From Anaerolineaceae bacterium (lineage in GTDB: Bacteria > Chloroflexota > Anaerolineae > Aggregatilineales > Phototrophicaceae), in contig JACKCH010000016.1 in the NCBI GenBank assembly GCA_020634115.1, positions 62,001 through 126,000 on the forward strand: a DNA stretch of 64,000 bases, read 5' to 3'. Position numbers and translations under genes: made by a program. The notes below the pieces were generated by a model. The model saw only the letters and a list, made by a program, of their open reading frames with translations, did not search any database and was not told the origin of the DNA. Each line of letters starts with the position of its first letter. Positions within the stretch are counted from its first letter, which is position 1. Below are positions 17,372 to 26,539 of the stretch, one piece after another.

Positions 17372-17950
17372 CTATTCTACTTGACGAAGCCAATCTCTGA
17401 TATTGATTCCTATACGTTCAATATCAATTCGGTCCAACACGCCACCATGCATTACAACGTTTCTGGATTTCTCTAAGGTAGTAAGAACTTGCTTCATCCA
17501 TTCATGGCTAAGAAGCGTATCACTAAACAAGGGCCAGTTTGCATAGACGATGGACTGCAAATCACCAAAATCTGAATACATTATTTCAGATTTCCCTCTA
17601 CTACTATGCCAGCGCAACTTCTCATCTTCGCTCATACGAGCAGCGACTATCTTTTGGATTTTTTCAGGAACTTTTTCCCACCAACTTTCACCATATTCGT
17701 CAAAGAGCGTCTTTGAAACATAGCTGCGTATCATATTTTCCAAAGCATGAATGGCTATGTATACGTGAGACATGCGCTGTGCATCAGTGAGTATTTCTTG
17801 GTCTAGCAAGTCAAAATTTAATGAACGACGTAATTCTTGAATTTCTGTGGCATTTAATATCTTATTCTTCTTTCGTCCGTTTGCATCCAGACGAGCATCA
17901 ACTAACAGGCCACGAAAAACAAAAGAATATATCTGATCAATGTCTGCCAT
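17372..17950 (-). CDS. Swt1-type HEPN domain protein (candidate RNase toxin/defence)
   Basis: 192 residues. The C-terminal part carries the HEPN R-x(4)-H signature as SRNVVMHGGVLDRIDIERIG, preceded by helices with AIHALENMIRSYVSKTLFDE, as in the Swt1 group of HEPN proteins. HEPN domains are often metal-independent RNases in toxin-antitoxin, abortive infection and CRISPR settings (established knowledge). The gene starts 5 bp after the stop of the DUF5343 gene, so the two form an operon. The pair is more AT-rich than the sugar genes, which fits horizontal acquisition. Confidence 0.65.
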   Translation of the reverse strand: MADIDQIYSFVFRGLLVDARLDANGRKKNKILNATEIQELRRSLNFDLLDQEILTDAQRMSHVYIAIHALENMIRSYVSKTLFDEYGESWWEKVPEKIQKIVAARMSEDEKLRWHSSRGKSEIMYSDFGDLQSIVYANWPLFSDTLLSHEWMKQVLTTLEKSRNVVMHGGVLDRIDIERIGINIRDWLRQVE

Positions 17951-17955
17951 AGTCT

Positions 17956-18600
17956 CTATCCGAGATGCTCTCTTAAACTACGGAAAATCGCATCATACAC
18001 AGATTGATCTCTGGTTTCAGGTAGAACAATGTTTATGTGGTACTGTAGTGAGTCGAGAGCGACTTTTACCCTCGTTGTTGGCATTACTTGCTCTCGACCA
18101 TTTGCGGAAATACTATCATCAACTTGATCGTTGGGAACATGCTCAAACTTATTCTCGACTGTGTAATCTGCTTCTGAAAAATCGGCGACATCTGTTAGTT
18201 CATCAAAAGTCTTAGCTATTAAATTGATTACTTTATCAGTCTTTTGACCAGAATAGAGTGTGCGCAATTTGTTTTTGACATCATCACGAGACATGCTATC
18301 AGCCTCTTTGTTGATTGCGAACAAATCAGAGAAGCTTTCACGAACACCTTCTGCAACAACTCTTCTCCATTGCGATTTGTCTAAGAATCGAAAATATCTC
18401 TGAGTTGGCTTTCCGTCTCCGTCTAAAAACCCTAATTCCTTTAAGACTCCTATAAAAGCTCTATCATTACTGCTTTTGAAGCCCAAGTTTTCCAAAAAAG
18501 TTGTTGTGAAACGACTTGGAGCTTCAGCATTGACCATTGCATCAAAGTAGTCACTCATACGACCAGTTTGAACATAACTATTGGGTAAGGGCATTTTCAA
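17956..18600 (-). CDS. DUF5343 family protein (probable partner of the HEPN protein)
   Basis: 214 residues. Segments LPNSYVQTGRMSDYFDAMVN, FLENLGFKSSNDRAFIGVLK, ELGFLDGDGKPTQRYFRFLD and ESFSDLFAINKEADSMSRDD match the DUF5343 pattern (winged-helix-like fold, function unknown). The acidic tail after about residue 145 is variable. It is the first gene of a two-gene unit with the HEPN protein. A role as antitoxin, sensor or nucleic-acid-binding partner is inference. Confidence 0.65.
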   Translation of the reverse strand: MKMPLPNSYVQTGRMSDYFDAMVNAEAPSRFTTTFLENLGFKSSNDRAFIGVLKELGFLDGDGKPTQRYFRFLDKSQWRRVVAEGVRESFSDLFAINKEADSMSRDDVKNKLRTLYSGQKTDKVINLIAKTFDELTDVADFSEADYTVENKFEHVPNDQVDDSISANGREQVMPTTRVKVALDSLQYHINIVLPETRDQSVYDAIFRSLREHLG

Positions 18601-18718
18601 CTCACTTTGATCATTTAACTTCTATTAAGATAAGGGAAGTGGTTCGCAAAGTCAACTTGGTTATTGATAATTTACTAATATTTTCTGGCGGTGTTTAAAG
18701 ATTGTGATAACGGTGGCC

Positions 18719-18851
18719 CAAATTCACCGACATCCCCCATGAGGATCGGACGCGGCTGGAAAAGGGCAACCGCTACGCGGCCCAGCGCGGCCTGCTGCGC
18801 AACGAGCTGTCCGGCCTGTTCAAATCAATGGGCCGAGGCCTCAACGGATAA
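18719..18851 (+). pseudogene. Unidentified 3-prime coding remnant
   Basis: A frame reads KFTDIPHEDRTRLEKGNRYA and AQRGLLRNELSGLFKSMGRG, ending at TAA. The codon pattern is GC-rich and protein-like, unlike the AT-rich DUF5343 gene next to it, but no start exists and stops occur upstream. I do not recognise the family. Confidence 0.35.
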
Positions 18852-18857
18852 GAACGC

Positions 18858-19580
18858 CTAATCCTCGAGTGAGATGATGTCACCTACTCGAATACGTCCT
18901 CTACGCTCAACCGAACCATAGATACCGAGACATGTCTCGTGCTGTTGTGCTATGGTTTTTAACACGCTGGCATCTTTCTCGAGTGTCGTTGGATCAATGT
19001 TGACCATCACACAACGTATATCGCGTTCCGTTGCACGCATCGCTGATGCATCGAGCGAAGTCCCGAATGTAAGCCGACGTCCGACCCATGTATCTTCAGC
19101 AAAAGATTGTCCGTCAAGAAGTTCCACCACAATATTAGGTCTGAAGCGGGCAATCTCAAGATCGCGGCTGGTTTCGTCACTCATTGCGGCGATTGTTTCC
19201 TGACTGATCAGGGACAAGGATGCCTGGTCGAAAATCCCACTATCCAATCGCATCGGATGCACATCCGAGCCATACAGACGACTGATTTGTTCTGATAATC
19301 GAGCATCTGAAAGCGCCATCTCCAAACCATCTGGCGTTTTCACCAGAACTGAACTTTTTGCGATGTCGTCATTCGCATATTGCGGTTTGTAGAGCAGCAA
19401 TTCCGGTACTCGACTGGCAGTAAGCCATGGCATACCAACCAACTCGCTGGTGCGGACAAATGCGAAGCGCCGGTCACCTTGAAAGCCATGCCAGCTAAGT
19501 TCGATCTCGTTTAGAGTCTCACCAGCCATTGACTTGACTGGGTAGCGATATAGCGCACGCACAACGGCAACTTCTGTCAT
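18858..19580 (-). CDS. MOSC domain protein
   Basis: 240 residues. The MOSC N-terminal beta-barrel text (ALYRYPVKSMAGETLNEIEL, HGFQGDRRFAFVRTSELVG) is followed by a MOSC core (FRPNIVVELLDGQSFAEDTW, VGRRLTFGTSLD, CVMVNIDPTT) with a late cysteine in ETCLGIYG and RIRVGDIISLED at the end. MOSC proteins bind molybdenum cofactor or sulfur-bearing groups and act in N-hydroxylated base reduction or sulfur transfer. Nothing in the neighbourhood indicates a partner. Confidence 0.8.
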   Translation of the reverse strand: MTEVAVVRALYRYPVKSMAGETLNEIELSWHGFQGDRRFAFVRTSELVGMPWLTASRVPELLLYKPQYANDDIAKSSVLVKTPDGLEMALSDARLSEQISRLYGSDVHPMRLDSGIFDQASLSLISQETIAAMSDETSRDLEIARFRPNIVVELLDGQSFAEDTWVGRRLTFGTSLDASAMRATERDIRCVMVNIDPTTLEKDASVLKTIAQQHETCLGIYGSVERRGRIRVGDIISLED

Positions 19581-19699
19581 TAATTCTTTTCCCTTATAGA
19601 CCTCACCGAACTATAGAGACACGTAGTGTAACTGATTTTCTGCATCTTGTATGTGACCATGAGACCGAAGTTTATGAACGTAAGAAAGGATTTCACCAT

Positions 19700-20400
19700 C
19701 ATGACCGGACTTGACCTGGACAGTGAGAAACAGATTTTGCAGCGCAGCTACCACGAAGTCGCCCACGCTACCGTCCGCGAACGAATACTGGAAAACAGCG
19801 CGACGTGTTACGACTTCATCCCGCATGCCGAGCGCAAGGGGTAGCGCCATGTTCCAGGCTGGCATGACGACCGACACCCTGCGCGAGCGCGACTACCTGC
19901 TCAACCTGCCTCCGGTGGAACTGCTCGGCATGAAGCTGTTACAAGACGCGCCTCATGCCGGGTTCTTCCAGGCGGATGTGCCATGTGAGACGGTCAGGGC
20001 GGTGGTGGAGATCATCGCTTATGGCGACCACTGCGGGGATGCCGCCCGCCGGGTATGGTCTGGAGCGCAAACGGTGAGATGCACTCTGGAAGTGAGGCCA
20101 CACCGCAGAATAATCCAGATACCGCGCAGACAACAGGGGGATATGTCGAGCCAACGGCAGTTGCTTATGTCATGCCGCTCGATATGATTCGGCAATCGGA
20201 ACCATGTGCCGATGGTTCGATCATCCATCTGGTCGAGATGGGGCAAACAGCATGGGCGATTGCCGTAAGCTATAATGTAGACTTGTAGGAAATGCTGGCG
20301 ATTAATCACCTGTCGGCGGACTCCGTCCTGCATCCGGGCGATGAACTTATCGTGCGCCTGGGAGAAGCGCGATCCATCCGGGCAGGTGTTTGCAACGGAC
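19700..20400 (+). pseudogene. Broken coding stretch ending in a LysM domain
   Basis: From about 20055 the frame reads MVWSANGEMHSGSEATPQNN and then DGSIIHLVEMGQTAWAIAVS, followed by an in-frame TAG at 20286-20288. The same frame continues EMLAINHLSADSVLHPGDEL and IVRLGEA: together a LysM peptidoglycan-binding domain with a nonsense codon in the middle. Upstream, from 19701, two other frames carry protein-like text (MTGLDLDSEKQILQRSYHEV; LNLPPVELLGMKLLQDAPHA) that I do not recognise. The whole stretch appears to be a decayed gene or the fusion of two decayed genes. Confidence 0.55.
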
Positions 20401-20528
20401 CTCAGCGCTGCCTCGTGTATTGCTGCAATCGTCAACACCTGAGCGGCCTAACTGACAGCCCATGCGACCCCAGGCAAACCGGCGTTTCGACTTCCGTTCT
20501 TGGTAAATTTCCCATAAAATATTCGATG

Positions 20529-20612
20529 TTAGGGCTTACGCAGTTGAGAAAAGAACTGTCAGGATTCACGGCTGATTTCTTCCCTCAAATCGGTTGAACT
20601 GTGTAACTCCCA
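20529..20612. repeat. Small inverted-repeat element (MITE-like), related to 57793-57873
   Basis: The ends TTACGCAGTT (20536-20545) and AACTGTGTAA (20597-20606) are inverted repeats with one mismatch, with TTAGGGC outside the left end. An element with near-identical ends lies at 57793-57873, and a single end at about 45818-45834. The element lies just upstream of the AraC gene and could influence its expression. Confidence 0.55.
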
Positions 20613-20647
20613 TGACGTTTCATTCGGGACAGGTGGGGGTGACAGGC

Positions 20648-21595
20648 ATGGCTACTCGTCCGAGACCTTACAGACCGACCAGCAGTGCATCTCCACTTCC
20701 TGCGCCTCACCCAACATTCGCGCAGTGGTATTCCAACCCGCGACTCCAGTTATTGACAAGTAGCGAATCACTCGGCTGGAAAAATCTTGGCCTGCTCATC
20801 GAGCAGCAAGACGCAAACCCAGAGAGCATTAATGTACCCTACCAGGAAGACGATGTATTTGCGGTGTTTTTGGCGGGATCCACTCGCATCCATTCGCACC
20901 ATGTAGGTGGTACTTCGTTCGACAAATATGTTGGTCCACAGTCATTGCAACTCATTCCCCGCTATAGTGAAATTAAAATAACCTCAGACTCAGAATTAAC
21001 ATATGCCGTTTTGAGACTCAAACGACAGTTCGTCACCCAGACCGCTGCCGACATTCAGTACGGTGATCCCGAAAGGACTGAGCTACTCCCTACCTTCTAT
21101 TTCAATGATCCCCTGCTTTACAACCTGGGCGCTGAACTCGTGAACGAGACACGAAACGCCAATCCGCTCAGTCCTCTGTATGCCGATTCGCTGACGAATA
21201 CGCTGACCCTCTATCTGCTGCGCCACTATTCCACGGGTCGGGTGGTGCGGGAACTCTCAAGCAGCCGCCTGACCCCTGCACAATTGCGAACGGTCGATGA
21301 ATACATTTACGCGCACCTGAATCAGAAGATTGCGCTGGCAGATCTGGCGGCATGTCTGCACCTGAGCGTGCCGCATTTTGAGCGCATGTTTCGTGCGACC
21401 ACCCATCGCCCGCCCTATCGCTACGTACTCGAACTCAGACTCGAACGGGCGAAGCTGCTGCTGGCGGACAGCCGCCTGACGGTCGCGGAGGCGGCCCAGC
21501 AGTGCGGATTTTCCAGCCAGAGCCATTTCACGATGCATTTTACGCGCCACGTTGGGGTATCTCCCGCGCGCTATGCACGGGAAGCCCGCGAATAA
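20648..21595 (+). CDS. AraC-family transcriptional regulator (paralogue of 32496-33407)
   Basis: 315 residues from the ATG at 20648, preferred because AGGTGGGGG lies upstream; an in-frame start at 20594 is possible. A cupin-like N-terminal half is followed by the double HTH (ADLAACLHLSVPHFERMFRA, TVAEAAQQCGFSSQSHFTMH) and the closing HVGVSPARYA. It is strongly similar throughout to the AraC protein at 32496-33407, so one is a duplicate of the other. A tandem-repeat element of AraC-operator type lies just after its stop, ahead of the surface-protein remnant. Confidence 0.88.
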   Translation: MATRPRPYRPTSSASPLPAPHPTFAQWYSNPRLQLLTSSESLGWKNLGLLIEQQDANPESINVPYQEDDVFAVFLAGSTRIHSHHVGGTSFDKYVGPQSLQLIPRYSEIKITSDSELTYAVLRLKRQFVTQTAADIQYGDPERTELLPTFYFNDPLLYNLGAELVNETRNANPLSPLYADSLTNTLTLYLLRHYSTGRVVRELSSSRLTPAQLRTVDEYIYAHLNQKIALADLAACLHLSVPHFERMFRATTHRPPYRYVLELRLERAKLLLADSRLTVAEAAQQCGFSSQSHFTMHFTRHVGVSPARYAREARE

Positions 21596-21599
21596 ACCC

Positions 21600-21666
21600 C
21601 AAAAGTCGATGGAAACCTGACGAAACGTGATGTGAATCTGAAAGACTGTTGGGCTAAAGGCATGTA
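21600..21666 (+). promoter_or_regulatory. Tandem-unit control element, copy 1 (candidate AraC operator)
   Basis: Two similar units in direct orientation, CAAAAGTCGATGGAAAC and GAAACGTGATGTGAATC, are followed 9 bp after AAAGAC by AAAGGCATGTA. A copy with the same order and spacing, 29 of 30 bases identical in the second unit (21617-21646 against 37642-37613), lies on the minus strand at 37593-37661 upstream of another gene. Tandem direct units about 21 bp apart are typical of AraC-type sites. It lies 207 bp upstream of the broken surface-protein gene. Confidence 0.5.
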
Positions 21667-21872
21667 CGCTTTGCTTGATACTAGGACTCCCCAAGCTGCA
21701 CGGTGTTAGCGCTACATCGGGGGCTGCTGCCAGTGCCGGCCCGAAGGCATGAGTGGGACGTCCGCCGAATTCGGGCGATTGTAGGCAATGCCAGATTTCG
21801 GCGAAAAATTACAGGCGAAACTCCTACCCATAATTTAGATAGCAATCCGTTTTAGAGCCTTGGGGAGTTATC

Positions 21873-23588
21873 ATGTATAAGAAAATTGCCGTTTTTGTCC
21901 TTTTCCTGTTCACTGTTCTTATAAGCGGTGTGGCTCAGGCACAAAGTACGGCGTTCGTATATCACGGCTACTTTACCAGATACGATGGTAATCAGGACGT
22001 GCCAGTGACCGATACCTGTACCTTTCGATTTAAGTTATTTGATGCACTGACTGGCGGCACTCAACTTGGTCGCATCGTCACTGAGCGCGCCATCGAAGTG
22101 CAAAACGGTAATTTCAGTGTTGAGCTTGATTTTGGCATAAATGTCTTTGATGGCGTACAGCGTTACCTCGAAATCGCGGTGCGATGCCCTGGTACGGATG
22201 AGTTCTTCGTGACACTCACACCACGTTTCCCACTGACTCCCTACCCGAATACGATCTACCCTGGTACGCTTTAGTGGGAGTGCCAGCAGGGTTTGCCGAC
22301 AACATCGATGATGTGAACGACGCCGACAGCGACCCCATCAATGAGTTGAACACCGCCCTGGTATTGAATGGCACCATGCTGGAACTGACCGATGCGGGTG
22401 GGATATTAACGTCTGACCTCAGCAGCCTGGGCATCGTCTCCCCCGATTGGAACGATCTGACGAACATCCCGGCAGGCTTCGCCGATGGCAACGCCGGGAC
22501 GAATCCCGGCACGGATTTTATAGGCACGACCGACAACGTGGCACTTGAGTTTCATGTGAACAATCAACGTGGCCTGCGCATTGAACCAGCAGATGATGGT
22601 ACGTACACCGGCAACAATGTAATCGGCGGTTACGCGGGCAACACCGTTGCTACAGGTGTCGTCGGTGCAACAGTGTTTGGCGGCGGCGGGAGCTTCCCGA
22701 ATACGGTGACTGGCGATTTCGACACGGTCAGCGGCGGCGGTAGCAACACCGCCAGGCATCTTCAGCACAATCGGCGGCGGTGATAGCAACACGGCCAGTG
22801 CTGCTGTTAGCACAGTAGGCGGCGGCTCTCACAACGCTGCCAGCAATCAGAACAGCACGATCAGCGGCGGCCTTAACAACATCGCGAGCGGCCCCTCCAG
22901 CACGGTGAGCGGCGGGCAGGGCAACATCGCCAGCGGCTCTTACAGCACGGTGGGCGGTGGAATGAATAATACCGCTGCCGGGCAATACAGCTTTGTGGTT
23001 GGACGCCAGGCGAGGAACAATAATGCCGCGCACAATGGTGTCTTCCTCTTCAGTGATACCAGTTCTTCTGGCGACTTTGTCTCGTTGGCAGCGAACGAGT
23101 TTGCGGTACGAGCGAGCGGTGGTGTCCGCCTGCGCACGAATTCAGACTTGTCGACCGGTTGTAATCTGGTGGCGGGCAGCGGGTCATGGGCATGTACTAG
23201 CAGCCGCGAGGCTAAGAACGGCTTCTCGATGGTCGATACCCGCGCGGTGCTCGAAAATGTCGTTGCGATGCCTGTCACCACATGGCGTTACAACAACACC
23301 GACACGATGCACATGGGACCCGTCGCTGAGGACTTCTACTCAGCCTTTGGGCTGGGTGAGGGTAACACCACCATCAGCACGGTGGATGCCGATGGCGTGG
23401 TGTTGGCGGCCATTCAGGGTCTCTATGATGTCGTGCAGGAAAAGGACGGTCAGATTGCAACATTAGAGCATGATCTGACCGGTGTCGGGGCTGTCGCCAC
23501 CGTGGCCGGTATCTTCGCCTTGATCGCGATGATAGGTATGTTCCACCTCCTCCATGACCGTCGCCAAGTAGAAGGCAAAGCGGCATGA
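21873..23588 (+). pseudogene. Secreted surface protein with head-type repeats and an S74 (endosialidase-chaperone) C-terminus, two frameshifts
   Basis: Three successive frames make one protein. Frame 1 (21873-22274) has signal peptide MYKKIAVFVLFLFTVLISGV and a beta domain. Frame 2 (22274-22783) begins VGVPAGFADNIDDVNDADSD. Frame 3 (22783-23588) has about seven repeats of the type STVSGGQGNIASGSY and an S74-like end (REAKNGFSMVDTRAVLENVV, HMGPVAEDFYSAFG, VVLAAIQGLYDVVQEKDGQI) plus a TM segment. The junctions near 22262 and 22755 need one-base changes. No slippery heptamer is evident, so mutation or assembly error is likelier than programmed shifting. The start has GGGGAG in front. Confidence 0.65.
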
Positions 23589-24523
23589 GACGACGTTCAT
23601 TCTTAATCGTGGGAGCGCTGCTGCTGGTCACGGCAGCGGCACTCGCTCAGAGCGATGGGGATAATCCCCTCCGATGGTTCGGTGGCGACGGTGGCGGTAC
23701 TCCGGCCACAGGGGATGGAATGACGCTGTACAGCAGCAGCGATCAACCATTCACCACCACTTCCCGCGGCGGCGGATATACCCTTCAGAGTAGCCAAGTC
23801 GTGCAACCGCTTGGGGGTAATACCTCCGGGAACAGTCTGATTGGGGCAGAGGATGATGCGTTGGAAACGATCATGTCCGCTGAACAACCAATCGATATCA
23901 AACCCGACACCCCATACAATCGCATCAACATCAATTCCAGGGGCGTCATCCCGGTTGCGATCTTCGGCACACCGACCGTTGATGTCACCACAGTTAACTT
24001 GAGCACATTGACACTGGCCGGTGCGCCGGTCGCCCAATCACATCGGTTCTGGCGGTTCTAATTCCGCGATGTAAACTATGACAGTATCCAGGACTTGGTA
24101 GTATGGTTCCGCATTTCCGATCTACAACTCACCTATACAGATACACAAGCCGTTTTGGAAGGTGAAACATACAGTGGGATACCCATCCAAGGCACGGATA
24201 CGGTCCAGATTGTGCCCTCATCCCCGCCGATCCTTGAATCACCGAGTGATGGTGCGAGCTTAGGGAACAGCCTTGTGACACTGACTTGAGAAGATGATAT
24301 TGAGCGTGAGGAAGAGGACACCGTCTGTTATGCGGTCGAACTGGCTACAGATGCGAGCTTCAAAACGATTGTAGGAAGTGGCATTGTGGTTAACGCAACC
24401 AGTCACATCACTTCACAGTTGCCAAACGGCGGATACTACTGGCATGTCAGTATCGACGACTGTACAGGGAATCTGATTAGCACGTGGAGTATTCCTTATT
24501 CATTCACGATAAGTCCGCGATAG
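23585..24523 (+). pseudogene. Secreted beta-sandwich protein, broken (partner of the S74-type protein)
   Basis: The start overlaps the upstream frame by ATGA. A signal peptide (MRRRSFLIVGALLLVTAAAL AQ) and DIKPDTPYNRININSRGVIP (a common motif in secreted Chloroflexota proteins) are seen. The frame meets TAA at 24059, then continues as FRDVNYDSIQDLVVWFRISD; a compensating pair of shifts around 24040-24060 would restore HIGSGGSNFRDVN. It then meets TGA at 24287 where LVTLTWED is expected (TGG to TGA), and goes on to ISPR at 24523 as an Fn3/Ig-like domain (CYAVELATDASFKTIVGSG). At least two lesions make it a pseudogene. Confidence 0.6.
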
Positions 24524-24731
24524 GTCGCAAGCGAATTAAGGGGAGGTTCTCCTCATTTAGCCACAATGCGGTACAATCGACCTGAATCATCTCTGTCCAA
24601 CAGCCAGAGATGATTTTTGAGATACTGCGCGGTCTAGTATTATGGGGTTATGGCGATTGACTAGAGTCTATAGAATAGGATTATCTGAGACCATAAGTGA
24701 CCAACGCCCGTCACTCCCGAAACTTTAGGAT

Positions 24732-24774
24732 AAAGAGCTTCCTGGTTTTAGCCAAGAAGCTCTTTTCTATTTTG
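24732..24774 (+). terminator. Rho-independent terminator
   Basis: AAAGAGCTTC and GAAGCTCTTT form a 10-bp stem with a loop of about 14 bases, followed by TCTATTTTG on the plus strand. It ends the plus-strand unit of broken surface-protein genes. The rest of the gap 24524-24934 shows no gene. Confidence 0.65.
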
Positions 24775-24934
24775 TCCTAAAACATATGGATCGCGGGTTC
24801 AACTACCGGACAATTCCTGTCTGAACCTGTTGCCGTAAAATCCGTGTCTCTTGATATCAGATTCCCTTTAATGAACACTGCGGCAAATCCTGTGACCACC
24901 TTTTCAGGTTCAATTCACATGTCGAATACTTTTC

Positions 24935-26521
24935 TTATGGCGTTGGTGTGGCGACACCGAAAGTCGAACTTGCAATAAGCTCATAGGCCACAATTGAATC
25001 AGTTGTCGCGGTCGGATCCGTCAGTTCGACGAAATATGCGCTGTCCGCTGATAGGGCAACGGTCAAACTACCGCTTGAGCTTTCACCGATGGCAGCAAGA
25101 CTGATGTCGAGTACCCGTAAGGTGATGTTCGCTTCCGACTGAATCTGAAGTGAAAGACTCTCGCCACTGCTGCCAAAGTATGTCAGAAATACAGGCCCAG
25201 TCCCCGATAGTGTGCCTGTGTTCGTATCCGTAATATCTAAAATATCGATTCCGACGCCAGCTTGAAGAGCTTGTAGAGTGGGTTCAATTTCTGCCTCAAC
25301 TGCTCGCATAGTAGGTTCAAAAACCAGCGTAACCTGGATTTCTGACGATGATGCGGGTGGAAATATGAATGCCTGTTCCGCGCCACTTTGTGCATCCCAC
25401 AGACGGATTGTCCCATTGGATGCAGTAGAAGCAATCAAAAATCCATCGGGGGAATATTCCGCAGACCAGATAGATGAACGTGCATCAATCACGCGGAGCA
25501 GATTACCGCTATGCCCATCCCAGCAGCGAATCTTACCTTCTAACCCAGTGGTCATGATTTCTGACCCGTCGGCATTCCAGCGGGCTCGGGTCATGAAATC
25601 GCTATCTCCTTCCAACATGAATAGTAGATCACCCGTTGTCGTATCCCACACGGTTGAGGGAAACTCAAAAGGAGAATGCAATATAATACGGCTTCCATCC
25701 GGTGACCAAAAGGCATCGAGAATCCAGAGACCAAATTGAAAATCCTCACCTGGCGCAGCTCTTAGCACGAATTGTTTTTCACCGGAGATTGCGTCCCAGA
25801 TGATGCCCATCCCATCAGACCCCGTCACAGCAAGCTGTGTATCGTCCGGCGACCAGGCAACACCCAGAACTTCCACGGTGCTACCAACCTTTGCAGCCAG
25901 TGGCGACGGTTCTCTATCGGTAAAAATAAACAACTCATCACCTGTATTTGCATCCCATATGCGTCCAGTACCATCTTCTGATGCTGTAGTAATCCTCATC
26001 CCATCGTGCGACCATTCGGCATCGTTCAGTGGGGCAGTATGCTGATTAAAGACCACAAGCGTCTGCCATGTAGTTGTATCCCATACCCGCGCTGTATTAT
26101 CGTCGCTGATAGACAATAAGCGTGAACCATCTGGTGACCAGGAAACACCACCTACATCTTTCGTATGACCGGACAGCGTTTGTAGTAAGCTGCCGGTCTG
26201 CGCGTCCCAGATACGAATACTGTTATTTTGACTGTACGTGGCAATCAGCCTTCCATCTGGCGACCACTTTCCGCGTCCTCCGCTGAAAGTCTCAGAGTTA
26301 TGTCCGTCAAATCGGTATAGTTCTTCTCCGGTAAAAGCATCCCAGACAATGACCATACCGGTTGCTTCACCTGCAAGTAATTTTGTTCCATCCGGTGACC
26401 ACTGCACGACATAAAGCTCGTTATATTGTGGCAGTGAATTTTGCGCGGTTATAACGCTTAGAAAAGTCAAACCACTCAGGCCAAGAAGCAACAAACCAGT
26501 CGAAATCTTTGAGAGTTTCAT
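24935..26521 (-). CDS. Secreted WD40 beta-propeller protein
   Basis: 528 residues. A signal peptide (MKLSKISTGLLLLGLSGLTF LSVITAQ) leads into about eight WD40 repeats (YVVQWSPDGTKLLAGEATGM, IRIWDAQTGSLLQTLSGHTK and so on, to about residue 390). A beta-rich C-terminal part of pre-peptidase (PPC) type follows. The propeller is closely similar to the last propeller of the giant protein encoded just upstream (gap 18 bp), including the opening LPQYNELYVVQWSPDGT versus LPQYGSLYGVQWSPDGT. It is thus a partial duplicate set free as a secreted protein, probably co-transcribed. Confidence 0.8.
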   Translation of the reverse strand: MKLSKISTGLLLLGLSGLTFLSVITAQNSLPQYNELYVVQWSPDGTKLLAGEATGMVIVWDAFTGEELYRFDGHNSETFSGGRGKWSPDGRLIATYSQNNSIRIWDAQTGSLLQTLSGHTKDVGGVSWSPDGSRLLSISDDNTARVWDTTTWQTLVVFNQHTAPLNDAEWSHDGMRITTASEDGTGRIWDANTGDELFIFTDREPSPLAAKVGSTVEVLGVAWSPDDTQLAVTGSDGMGIIWDAISGEKQFVLRAAPGEDFQFGLWILDAFWSPDGSRIILHSPFEFPSTVWDTTTGDLLFMLEGDSDFMTRARWNADGSEIMTTGLEGKIRCWDGHSGNLLRVIDARSSIWSAEYSPDGFLIASTASNGTIRLWDAQSGAEQAFIFPPASSSEIQVTLVFEPTMRAVEAEIEPTLQALQAGVGIDILDITDTNTGTLSGTGPVFLTYFGSSGESLSLQIQSEANITLRVLDISLAAIGESSSGSLTVALSADSAYFVELTDPTATTDSIVAYELIASSTFGVATPTP

Positions 26522-26539
26522 GATTGACCTCGCTTGAAC

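Noticed and set aside
17670..17681. ACTTTTTCCCAC inside the HEPN gene, same as the promoter box
   Set aside because: It codes for WEKVPE in the gene, and no TATACT lies at the 33-bp spacing, so it is taken as chance.
22250..22760. Programmed frameshifting in the S74-type gene
   Set aside because: No slippery heptamer or downstream structure was seen at either junction, and neighbouring genes are also broken.
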